Shown: positions 44,774-52,249 of the stretch, piece by piece
Numbering within the stretch: the first letter of the stretch is position 1
How the letters are laid out: the number at the start of each line of letters is the position of its first letter
Source: JALZUR01 sp965205365
GTDB taxonomy: Bacteria; Bdellovibrionota; Bdellovibrionia; Bdellovibrionales; UBA1609
NCBI GenBank assembly: GCA_965205365.1
Contig: CBDBGT010000010.1
Location: 62,001 to 126,000 of the forward strand
DNA length: 64,000 nucleotides
Direction: 5' to 3'
Notes under the pieces: model-generated
Told to the model about the DNA's origin: nothing
What the model saw: the letters and a program-made list of their open reading frames with translations, nothing else
The model's database searches: none
Position numbers and translations under genes: made by a program

Positions 44774-45680
44774 GAACAGTATTTGTACTGTATTTTAGAA
44801 GTAAATATAAAGACCTGTTTTTATTTTTAAGTTTTTTTGATTTTTTTAAAATAGGAGATATAAAAGAAAATATTCTATTTACTAGTCCACACTTATCTCC
44901 AGTCATATTCGGAACAACTGTAAATTTCATAAATATTTTATAAAAAAGATTAAAAAAGTTTCCAAATATATTCATTGGGCGTTTAATGTCACACATTAAA
45001 ATCAACCTATTTATATCCGTGTCATTATGCGCATAATGAAGATATGTCTCATCAAATACAAGTGGTTCACCGTCTCTCCATGAGTAAATGTTATCATCAA
45101 TACTAATATAGCAATCATTAGAATTAGGGGTTTGAAGACCTAGGTGATACCTTAAAGAACATGCAATGGGGTCTAGATGTCTTGTTAATTTTGAACCAGG
45201 AGGAAGCACTGTAAACATTGCACCATTTACAGATTTACATTCATTAACTATTTTAACAGTTTTTGGACAAAGCTTTGCAGCTGAAAGGTGAGTATGTCCA
45301 TACCAAGTAAGATAGAATTTACTCCACCCATATTTATAAAAAGTTCTAAACCCTAAATCATAATATGAGCTTGAACCAACATCAGTGGTTTCATCAAAAA
45401 ACTTGTTATTTAAAAGACTAACTCCCTCTTCCTTAATAAGCTCCCAATTATCAGTGATTTTTCTAAGCTCAGGGTAAAGGTTAGTGTCCATAATTGCCCC
45501 TTTTGCTCTTTTTTTTGTAAACATATAAAGCATACAATTAAAAGGAGTAAAAATAGGCCATCCTTTTCTAAGGTATTCAGAAACATTGGCATAGCGGGCC
45601 TGACCTCTATAAAAATAAACATAGGCCATTGAAATAAAATAAAAAGCTAAAATTCCTAGGACTAAAAAACTTAAAAACAT
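44709..45680 (-). CDS. lpxO: Lipid A hydroxylase LpxO, C-terminus replaced by IS sequence
   Basis: An Fe(II)/2OG dioxygenase of the aspartyl/asparaginyl beta-hydroxylase family that 2-hydroxylates a lipid A acyl chain. N-terminal membrane helix (2-24), FYLTWYG, PPGSKLTRHLDP (His168, Asp170), SLRYHLGL, YSWRDGEPLVFDETYLHYA (His215) and NRLILMCD (Arg225) are all LpxO hallmarks. Residues 1-302 are native. The last 21 (PDFDTPVKK...) come from the IS end, and the native C-terminal membrane helix is lost. The catalytic core is whole, so activity may remain, with altered membrane attachment. Confidence 0.85.
   Translation of the reverse strand: MFLSFLVLGILAFYFISMAYVYFYRGQARYANVSEYLRKGWPIFTPFNCMLYMFTKKRAKGAIMDTNLYPELRKITDNWELIKEEGVSLLNNKFFDETTDVGSSSYYDLGFRTFYKYGWSKFYLTWYGHTHLSAAKLCPKTVKIVNECKSVNGAMFTVLPPGSKLTRHLDPIACSLRYHLGLQTPNSNDCYISIDDNIYSWRDGEPLVFDETYLHYAHNDTDINRLILMCDIKRPMNIFGNFFNLFYKIFMKFTVVPNMTGDKCGLVNRIFSFISPILKKSKKLKNKNRSLYLLLKYSTNTVPDFDTPVKKPLLSSNIRTREG
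44774..45011. repeat. 238-bp direct repeat, right copy (target duplication)
   Basis: Second copy of the lpxO segment at 42671-42908, bordering the right end of the IS1634-like element. It lies within the expressed part of lpxO. Confidence 0.85.
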
Positions 45681-45824
45681 TTACTTAACTTAAAGGAATA
45701 TATTTAAAATTCTATGATATAAATAAGACTTAAACGCTATGCATAATAGGTTTATGTAGAATATTTATAAACTAAAAGCCAATGTGACATAAGAACCCTA
45801 GATTCTGAGTCTAACTATAAAACA

Positions 45825-45962
45825 ACTTAATAGGGCGTTGTTACACGGTACACATTAAGCTAGAATTGAAAAAATTTATTTTAAAGAGCCTGTTTTTACA
45901 AGTTCTTAGTGCCAAAGCCCTTTATTTAAAGGACTTTTGTGTGGAACAACGCCACTTAATAG
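45825..45962. mobile_element. 120-bp MITE with 9-bp target duplication (copy 1)
   Basis: The element at 45834-45953 has inverted ends GGCGTTGTTACAC and GTGTGGAACAACGCC and is flanked on both sides by ACTTAATAG (45825-45833 and 45954-45962). A second copy in the opposite orientation lies at 57739-57856. The ends and the 9-bp duplication fit the IS903 subgroup of the IS5 family, which probably moved it in trans. It contains no gene. Confidence 0.8.
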
Positions 45963-46070
45963 TATTAGAAACGCTCCCTCATAAAAAACTACCTCTACAT
46001 GGAAATATATCCATAAACTGCATATAAATTAAGCTTTTCTTTGATTTTCTGATAAAAACCACACTAAATT

Positions 46071-46304
46071 AACCCGAGTTCAAACTTTTTAAATCTGGTT
46101 CAACATTCTATTTTCATGGGGTATTAACGGTTTAAAAGGGCCCAGACAATACCCAGTTAATGCTCATAAAAGATTCACTATAAAGTTTTTTAAGACTTCG
46201 GTGTCTGGAGTGTTCAACATGAAACTCTTCCTTTAAAATTCCAAAAACAGTCTTAACAATATTTATTCAAAACTTAGGCCCTTAGAAAAGTCCAAACTCG
46301 GGTT
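46071..46304 (-). mobile_element. Mini-IS982 element, 234 bp (copy A)
   Basis: The ends are inverted repeats (AACCCGAGTTCAAACTTTTT on the left, AAAAGTCCAAACTCGGGTT on the right). The interior, read on the minus strand, retains the tail of an IS982 transposase (VEHSRHRSLKNFIVNLL-like, with stops). It is a deletion derivative that can only move in trans. Copy B at 47358-47591 is in the same orientation and nearly identical. Confidence 0.75.
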
Positions 46305-46321
46305 AACTACTTAGTCTAGTG

Positions 46322-46343
46322 GCAACAAATTAAAGAAAGAGGG
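46322..46343 (+). repeat. Upstream block shared with the 41882 gene
   Basis: GCAACAAATTAAAGAAAGAGGG matches 41735-41756. A TTGACA (46362-46367) with a CATAAA 17 bases later is a possible promoter. The leader to the DUF1566 start then holds a short coding-like stretch (46382-46470) that ends in a stop and may be a gene remnant. Confidence 0.45.
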
Positions 46344-46559
46344 GCTTGGTCGTCTTTTTTTTTGACACTATTTAAAATAAGGTTCATAAAGGCTCTGGAG
46401 TAATGCAATATGGAGAAAAACCTGGTACTACTCTTATTGGCAAAGATAAAGAAATAACAAATAACAGTTATTAAAAAAGCCATTATTTAGGTGAGCACGC
46501 CATTGGAGAAGATTATAAAGAAATTGCTAATAACATTGCAATAATAAGGAGATTTAACT

Positions 46560-47288
46560 ATGAAGAGACTATTTTTAATTACTACTTTTTTGTTTGCAAT
46601 TAATGCCTATGGCCATAACGCATCTAGAAGTCTAGATCCATGTTTTGATTTTTCCTCCCTGCCGGGCACTGTGTGTGAGGGTGGAGCAATTTATCTTGGA
46701 AGCCTTAGCCCTGGTGCCACTAGTGGTAGTGGAACAGATCACTATATGACCACCCCTGGGGGTTGTGGAGATATTCCATCAGAAAGTGTTTCAGGGGATT
46801 CGGGGCCAAACTCTTATGCATTAAATGATTTTACAGTGACTTGCTCTGGTACTGATAGTTTAATTAAAGATTGGAATGATGGTTCAAGTAATTGGTATAA
46901 TATTCCAGGATTAGAAAACTACACATCAGGTGGGGGAATTGGTAATGGTGAAATTAATAAAGATGTAAGTTACGGTTCAACGAATACAGGTGTAATTGTT
47001 GCTATCACTTCATGGCGGCGTGGGGGCTATCACGCAGCAGCAAGGTACTGTGACAAGCTTTTTTATGGTGGTTATGATGATTGGTATTTACCTAATCGTT
47101 ATGAGCTTAATTTAATGTACACAAATCGCTCTGCTCTTCCAGGTTTAGTTCAAGGTCAAGGTGATTGGTATTGGTCGTCTACGGAGAGCGATAATAGCTT
47201 TGTGTGGATCCAGCGGTTTTCTGATGGCTATCAGGATAGCTACGATAAGGACGCTTCTTTCCTTGTTCGTTGTGTGCGGCGGTTTTAA
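46560..47288 (+). CDS. Exported DUF1566-domain protein
   Basis: 242 residues with a signal peptide (MKRLFLITTFLFAINAYG, then HNA). The N-terminal half is Gly/Ser-rich with conserved cysteines. The C-terminal half is a DUF1566 (Lcl-type) domain with AARYCDKLFYGGYDDWYLPN, RYELNLMY, DWYWSSTES and FLVRCVRRF. Such domains resemble C-type lectin-like folds of surface proteins; binding is inferred, not shown. AAGGAG precedes the ATG. A truncated paralogue lies at 11325-11590. The gene is bracketed by two mini-IS982 elements in direct orientation. Confidence 0.8.
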   Translation: MKRLFLITTFLFAINAYGHNASRSLDPCFDFSSLPGTVCEGGAIYLGSLSPGATSGSGTDHYMTTPGGCGDIPSESVSGDSGPNSYALNDFTVTCSGTDSLIKDWNDGSSNWYNIPGLENYTSGGGIGNGEINKDVSYGSTNTGVIVAITSWRRGGYHAAARYCDKLFYGGYDDWYLPNRYELNLMYTNRSALPGLVQGQGDWYWSSTESDNSFVWIQRFSDGYQDSYDKDASFLVRCVRRF

Positions 47289-47294
47289 GGCCTA

Positions 47295-47314
47295 AAAGGG
47301 CTCATTAGCCCTTT
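47295..47314 (+). terminator. Hairpin after the DUF1566 gene
   Basis: AAAGGGCT and AGCCCTTT form an 8-bp stem with a CATT loop, starting 7 bases after the stop and followed by AGTTCTTTTA. The inverted copy after the fragment at 11325 keeps the same arrangement with one mismatch. Confidence 0.65.
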
Positions 47315-47320
47315 AGTTCT

Positions 47321-47351
47321 TTTATCTTAAGGAGGACCTCCTTAAGATAAA
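47321..47351. terminator. Palindrome TTATCTTAAGGAGG / CCTCCTTAAGATAA
   Basis: Two 14-base arms separated by a single A form an almost perfect palindrome. The related palindrome at 11248-11284 has the same arms with a 5-base loop. It stands second after the DUF1566 gene and may act as a backup terminator or be part of a repeat. Confidence 0.5.
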
Positions 47352-47357
47352 CTATTT

Positions 47358-47591
47358 AACCTGAGTTCGAACTTTTTAAATCTGGTTCAACATTCTATTT
47401 TCATGAGGTATTAACGGTTTAAAAGGGCCCAGACAATACCCAGTTAATGCTCATAAAAGATTCACTATAAAGTTTTTTAAGACTTCGGTGTCTGGAGTGT
47501 TCAACATGAAACTCTTCCTTTAAAATTCCAAAAACAGTCTTAACAATATTTATTCAAAACTTAGGCCCTTAGAAAAGTCCGAACTCGGGTT
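47358..47591 (-). mobile_element. Mini-IS982 element, 234 bp (copy B)
   Basis: Nearly identical to copy A at 46071-46304 and in the same orientation, with ends AACCTGAGTTCGAACTTTTT and AAAAGTCCGAACTCGGGTT. No clear target duplication flanks it. With copy A it brackets the DUF1566 gene. Confidence 0.75.
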
Positions 47592-47688
47592 AAATTATGG
47601 AACAGCTACACTAAAATAATTCCAAAAAAATTAAATATGAATCAATCCTCGACTTTATAGCAATGAAGTTTTTTTAAAGCCCCTTAAT

Positions 47689-49227
47689 CTAAAAAAAACC
47701 GTAGCTCTTATACCTTTGTTTATAAATTCTAGCTCTTACTGTTTGAATAACTAGAATAGGTAGCAGAAACAAAGTTACTATAAAAATTTGTGAAAAATTA
47801 AATTTATTTTTTCCTATATTCTTATTATAACTTTTATACACAGCTTTAACCTTACCGCAGCCAAAGCCTTGGCTTTCTCCTTTATTTGCCAATGAAGCCA
47901 GGTCTCTAGAGAAATAGCTATACACAAGGTTATATTCAGGTAAAAACTCAGCTTCAGATGTATTTTTCCTAGCTAAATCAACTGCTTTTTTAAAGTTGAG
48001 TTTTCCCCCTGTAGCTATACGACCACTTAACTTTGGTAAAAAATCAACAGATTTCATAATATCTCTTTTTAATTGATACCCTGTAAAATGTGGAGACACT
48101 TGCGCCATTAAAACACCTAGACCCGAAGCAAAAGGTGCAGCCATACTTGTTCCACTCTTAGGTACAAGGCCACCACCTGGTTGAGCACTGTGTATATCAA
48201 CCCCAGGAGCAGCCACGTCTACCCCAATAAAACCAAAGTTTGAAAAAAAAGCTAAATTATCATTATCATCTATTGCTCCCACAGAAAGAATATTTGGAAC
48301 ATCATAGCTTGCAGGATAAAGTGGTAATTCATCATTATTGGCTCCAAAGCCTCCAGTAAGTTCACCGTTTCCAGCTGCAGCCACAAACAAGATCTTCTCT
48401 AAAAATGTATCTACAATAGCTCGATGCAAAGCCCTTGAATAACCAGGCCCACCCCATGAATTATTTATAATTTTAGCTCCGTTATTAATGGCATAATAAA
48501 TTGCATCTATGGCATCAGAAGTGTTGCCTGCACCACGTGAGTCTAAAAATTTTAAAACCATAATTTCAACCCTTGGTCTTACCTCAGCACTAACACTTAA
48601 AATATTCTCTGTTGATCCTACTATGATTCCAGACACATGAGTTCCATGACTGTGATGGTCAATTAAACTATTATTATCATTTAAAAAATTCCATCCATTA
48701 AAATCATCAATTTTACCATTCCCATCATCATCAACACCAAAAGTTCCATTAACCTCGGCTATATTAGACCACAATCTTCCTGTATTTTTAAAAATAGGAT
48801 GGTTTACATCTAGGCCTGAATCTATAACAGCAACTACAACTGGATCCACCGAATCAACAGGCCCCACAAACCAACTCTCTGGAATTTTCATATCTACAGG
48901 AGTGAGTGGTAAATACTGAGCTTTTACGTAGTAATTAGGCTCAGCAAAAAGAACATTAGGATTTGCTCTTAATTCTTTCAAAATTTTGGCATCATCACTT
49001 TGGTTTGTAAAACCAGCCTTTAAAGAGTAAGTGTTTATTTTTTCCCAAGCTTTATAAAGCCTTAAATTATACCTACTTGATGCCTTCTTTAAAGCTTGAA
49101 GTGGCGAAGCTCCGCTTTTGTAGTGAACAAGAAACTCACCTGGAACTGCGTCCTGAGCATGTGCCCAGGAAAAAAAGCTACTAAAAACCATGGATATTAT
49201 AACCGCTTTAGCCCTATTAAAAGTCAT
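47689..49227 (-). CDS. Subtilisin-like serine protease with a C-terminal anchor
   Basis: 512 residues: signal peptide (cut near HAQ), an I9-like propeptide (about 27-105), and an S8 peptidase domain with the full triad: Asp136 in AVIDSGLD, His194 in HGTHVSG, Ser361 in SGTSMAAP. Oxyanion Asn287 is in AAAGNG. The C-terminus is unusual: GFGCGK, a linker, one membrane helix (about 477-496), then RARIYKQRYK. This resembles Cys-Gly/CTERM sorting signals such as MYXO-CTERM, so it may be anchored at the cell surface. A Ca-binding-like DDDGNGKIDD is inserted near 165. Confidence 0.9.
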   Translation of the reverse strand: MTFNRAKAVIISMVFSSFFSWAHAQDAVPGEFLVHYKSGASPLQALKKASSRYNLRLYKAWEKINTYSLKAGFTNQSDDAKILKELRANPNVLFAEPNYYVKAQYLPLTPVDMKIPESWFVGPVDSVDPVVVAVIDSGLDVNHPIFKNTGRLWSNIAEVNGTFGVDDDGNGKIDDFNGWNFLNDNNSLIDHHSHGTHVSGIIVGSTENILSVSAEVRPRVEIMVLKFLDSRGAGNTSDAIDAIYYAINNGAKIINNSWGGPGYSRALHRAIVDTFLEKILFVAAAGNGELTGGFGANNDELPLYPASYDVPNILSVGAIDDNDNLAFFSNFGFIGVDVAAPGVDIHSAQPGGGLVPKSGTSMAAPFASGLGVLMAQVSPHFTGYQLKRDIMKSVDFLPKLSGRIATGGKLNFKKAVDLARKNTSEAEFLPEYNLVYSYFSRDLASLANKGESQGFGCGKVKAVYKSYNKNIGKNKFNFSQIFIVTLFLLPILVIQTVRARIYKQRYKSYGFF

Positions 49228-49297
49228 AAAAGCCCTATCGGAAGAAACTTAGACTTTAGTTAGGATAATTTGCCTTATTTTTTAAATAAATATTTTA

Positions 49298-50758
49298 TTA
49301 TTGATCTAATAACTGTTGATTTAACTTAATATTTAAGCTTTTCCTCTCATTTTCATACATTAAATCAATTAATTGGTTGCTTCTTTGAGATGTATCATTT
49401 TGAGCAAGTTTAACATCAGTCTTAGGTGCCTTAGCAGTTAGATTTTTTAACTTAATAAAGTACTCACTATCTTTAAAAGAAACAATGTTCTTATATACTT
49501 CATTATTTCTCAAAGATAAAAGCTTATCCACAATTTCTTCAGATGCACCGATACCAGGTAAGCTAGGTGCCTCCAAAGAATATTTTTCATCTTTACTCCA
49601 CTTTAAACCTGCTTTAGCAATTGCGGCCTCAAACACAGATGATTCTTTTTGAGCTGCCCCAGCCAAACTATTTTTTAAAGTTAAAACACCCTGTTTTTGC
49701 AAATAAGTTTTTGCCACTTCATTTTTAACATCTTCTAAAAGCTTTACAGATTTAGGCTTTAAGTTTCTTAGATGTAAAATAACATATCCTAACTTTGTTT
49801 TAAATGGAGCACTAATCTCATCTTTTTTCATTTTAAATGCTTTCTCTTCTACTTCAGGAGAAAAACTCCCTTGAGTAATTTCACCAAGGTCACCACCTTT
49901 ATTTTTAGACAAAGGGTCTTCAGAGTTTTTCTTTGCTTTCTCTTTAAAATTTTTGACTGTTAATGTTTTAAAAAGGTTTAATGCTTTTTCTTTATCTTTA
50001 ATTAAAATATAACCTAGTTCAACCTTAGCTGGTACATGAAATTGTCCTTCCATTTGTTTATACTGCTCTTGTAAGAAGGGCTTACTTTTAGTATCTTGAA
50101 CAAACTCATCTATAGATTCTTGAGAAATTTTTATAGCTTTTTTTAAGTCTTCACTCTTAAGTTTAATAAAGCTATAAGAAACTTCAACATTTAAAGCTGC
50201 TTTTGCAAGCTTGACCTCTTCATTTGATTTTACTAAAGAGCTAGACAGCATGTCATAAACCCTTCTAAATGCAATATCTTTAGACACCATATCTTCAAAC
50301 TTTTTAGCTGTAGACCTAGTGTTCTTTAAATATGTGCTATACCTATCATAGGAAAACTCACCATCTTCCTGAAAAGCAGGAATATCTTTTCTAATAAAAT
50401 CCGCAACCTCAATAGAAGAAACTATTAAATTGTTCTTTTTTGCATACTGACTAAGCACTTCTCTTTTTACCAGTCCCTGTAAAACTTGATTTCTCAAGTT
50501 TTTTTGAAAATATGAGGGGATCTCACCATTAAAAAGCTTTCCATATTGAGCTCTAGTTCTTTTCAACTGGTCCGTATAATCCCTTAAAGAAATTGATGTT
50601 GAGCCTACTTCAGCAGCTGTGTTTATAACCCCTCCACCACCTCCTAGGCCTGGAACCATAAATACAAAAGTCACAATAATCATTCCAAAAATAATAGCGT
50701 AAATGGTGTAGTTAATAATGTTTTTTGATTTCTTTGGTTTTCTAATTTTTTCAATCAC
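49298..50758 (-). CDS. PpiD/SurA-like membrane-anchored peptidyl-prolyl isomerase
   Basis: 486 residues. One N-terminal membrane helix (about 15-36), a SurA_N-type chaperone domain (about 40-230), and a parvulin domain (about 245-340) with the GELGEITQGSF and PFKTKLGYVILHL segments, then a helical tail. PpiD-type foldases help proteins fold as they leave the Sec channel. The start is GTG at 50758 with AGGGGA 9 bases upstream. It is divergent from mreC; the intergenic space is about 130 bases. Confidence 0.85.
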   Translation of the reverse strand: MIEKIRKPKKSKNIINYTIYAIIFGMIIVTFVFMVPGLGGGGGVINTAAEVGSTSISLRDYTDQLKRTRAQYGKLFNGEIPSYFQKNLRNQVLQGLVKREVLSQYAKKNNLIVSSIEVADFIRKDIPAFQEDGEFSYDRYSTYLKNTRSTAKKFEDMVSKDIAFRRVYDMLSSSLVKSNEEVKLAKAALNVEVSYSFIKLKSEDLKKAIKISQESIDEFVQDTKSKPFLQEQYKQMEGQFHVPAKVELGYILIKDKEKALNLFKTLTVKNFKEKAKKNSEDPLSKNKGGDLGEITQGSFSPEVEEKAFKMKKDEISAPFKTKLGYVILHLRNLKPKSVKLLEDVKNEVAKTYLQKQGVLTLKNSLAGAAQKESSVFEAAIAKAGLKWSKDEKYSLEAPSLPGIGASEEIVDKLLSLRNNEVYKNIVSFKDSEYFIKLKNLTAKAPKTDVKLAQNDTSQRSNQLIDLMYENERKSLNIKLNQQLLDQ

Positions 50759-50889
50759 TCTATTATCCCCTTAAAGTTTAAAAAAGTATTGCACCTAATG
50801 GTGACACGAAATTTATATTGAGTAAACTTTTAGAACTATATTAATTAAAAGTACTCTAAACCCTTAATATAAGGAGGCCTATTTCCCAA

Positions 50890-51705
50890 ATGTTTTTCCA
50901 CTTTAACCTTAAAAAAGTACTTGCCGCCTCTGCTATTATTCTCTCCCCCATTGTATTGTTTAATTTAGAAAGCTCTTTGCGCATTATATCATCACCTTTT
51001 TTAGAGGTTTCTTATAAAGTTCAAAATGCTTTAAGCTTTATCAGTCAAGGAGTTGAAGACACTACAAGCAAATACTTAAACCTTATTTCAATTAAAAAAA
51101 ATAACAAACAGTTACTCAAAGAAGTCTCACAACTAAAAATGGAAAGTGTAGCCTACCAAGAACTCAAATTAGAAAGCAGCCGTTTAAAAAAACTTCTTCA
51201 ACTTAAAGAAAAAAGCCCCATGACGCTTATTGCAAGCTCTGTTATCTCCGAAGATTTACTTTCAGAAAACCAAACCTTAACCATAAATAAAGGTATAAAA
51301 GAAGGCATTAAAGTACAAATGGGTGTTCTTGGGCTAAATGGTGTTATTGGTAATATTTTAAAAATTTCTTCTAAAAGATCACAAATTCTTATACTCACCG
51401 ACCGTTTTTTTGTTATTGATGGACTCATTCAACGCTCAAGGGAAAAACTTATCATTGAAGGCACTGGTGACAGATTAATCTCTGCTAAGCACCTTCGCTC
51501 ATCTCTAGACATCCAAATAGGAGACCTTATTGTAACCTCGGGCAGTGGAGACTTTTACCCAAAAGGCCTTCCCATTGGAATAGTTGAAAATATTAAAATT
51601 TCAAACGCAGGAATTACAAAAACTGCAGCAATTCGTCCCCTAGCTGACCTCCTTAACGCTGAAGAGTTTTTTGTAATTAAAGACCCTGGAATTACTGAAG
51701 AATAA
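50890..51705 (+). CDS. mreC: Rod shape-determining protein MreC
   Basis: 271 residues: an N-terminal membrane helix (about 9-25), a coiled coil (about 60-105), and the two-barrel periplasmic domain with GIKEGIKVQMGVLGLNGVIGNI, DLIVTSGSGDFYPKGLPIGIV and ADL..AEEFFVI. It links MreB to PBP2 in the elongation complex. AGGAGG lies 13 bases before the ATG. First gene of mreC-mreD-mrdA-rodA; mreB is not in the window. Confidence 0.92.
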   Translation: MFFHFNLKKVLAASAIILSPIVLFNLESSLRIISSPFLEVSYKVQNALSFISQGVEDTTSKYLNLISIKKNNKQLLKEVSQLKMESVAYQELKLESSRLKKLLQLKEKSPMTLIASSVISEDLLSENQTLTINKGIKEGIKVQMGVLGLNGVIGNILKISSKRSQILILTDRFFVIDGLIQRSREKLIIEGTGDRLISAKHLRSSLDIQIGDLIVTSGSGDFYPKGLPIGIVENIKISNAGITKTAAIRPLADLLNAEEFFVIKDPGITEE

Positions 51706-51709
51706 ACCT

Positions 51710-52249
51710 ATGAAACAAAATAAAACTTTTTTTTTAATTTTAGCACTCTTCTTACAAATTCTTTTTTTTATTTGCCTTTGCTCCATTGAATCAATTTTTT
51801 TTAGCCCTAGAAACTCTTTTATTGAAATTGATCTTTGGATAATTAGTTTAATTTTTATAAGCCTTTATAGAGATCTTCTTACTGGTGTTTTATTCTCACT
51901 CATCTCTCCATTTTTCTTAAGTGCCTTTTCTGGAATTCCTTATCATGCCTCAATACTCAGCTTTTTAGCAGTTTTAGCTCTAATACACGCCATTAAAAAC
52001 CGCTCCTTTGCTCAAGGTCCTTCGTATTTTTCAGTATGCTCATTTATTGCTATAATAAGTTTTTATATATTTTATTTCACCATTAGCTGGATACTTGGAG
52101 ACACTTCTATCCAACACCCTAATATTATTAAGTGGCTCATTTCAGCTTTAATATCACCTGCCCTCTTTATATTAATTCGTCCAATATTAATTCTCATGGA
52201 CTCATCTTGTGGCATAAAATATCCTTTTGGTTTTGAAGTTGAAAAATGA
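51710..52249 (+). CDS. mreD: Rod shape-determining protein MreD
   Basis: 179 residues with about five membrane helices. It sits directly between mreC (4-base gap) and the PBP2 gene (4-base overlap), the invariant place of mreD, and the PFFLSAFSGIPYHASILSFL region fits the family. Sequence conservation in MreD is low, so position gives most of the support. It is an inner-membrane subunit of the elongasome. Confidence 0.85.
   Translation: MKQNKTFFLILALFLQILFFICLCSIESIFFSPRNSFIEIDLWIISLIFISLYRDLLTGVLFSLISPFFLSAFSGIPYHASILSFLAVLALIHAIKNRSFAQGPSYFSVCSFIAIISFYIFYFTISWILGDTSIQHPNIIKWLISALISPALFILIRPILILMDSSCGIKYPFGFEVEK

Noticed and set aside
42594..45680. Two tandem lpxO-like genes
   Set aside because: The short left copy is exactly the target duplication plus native tail created by the IS insertion, not a gene duplication.
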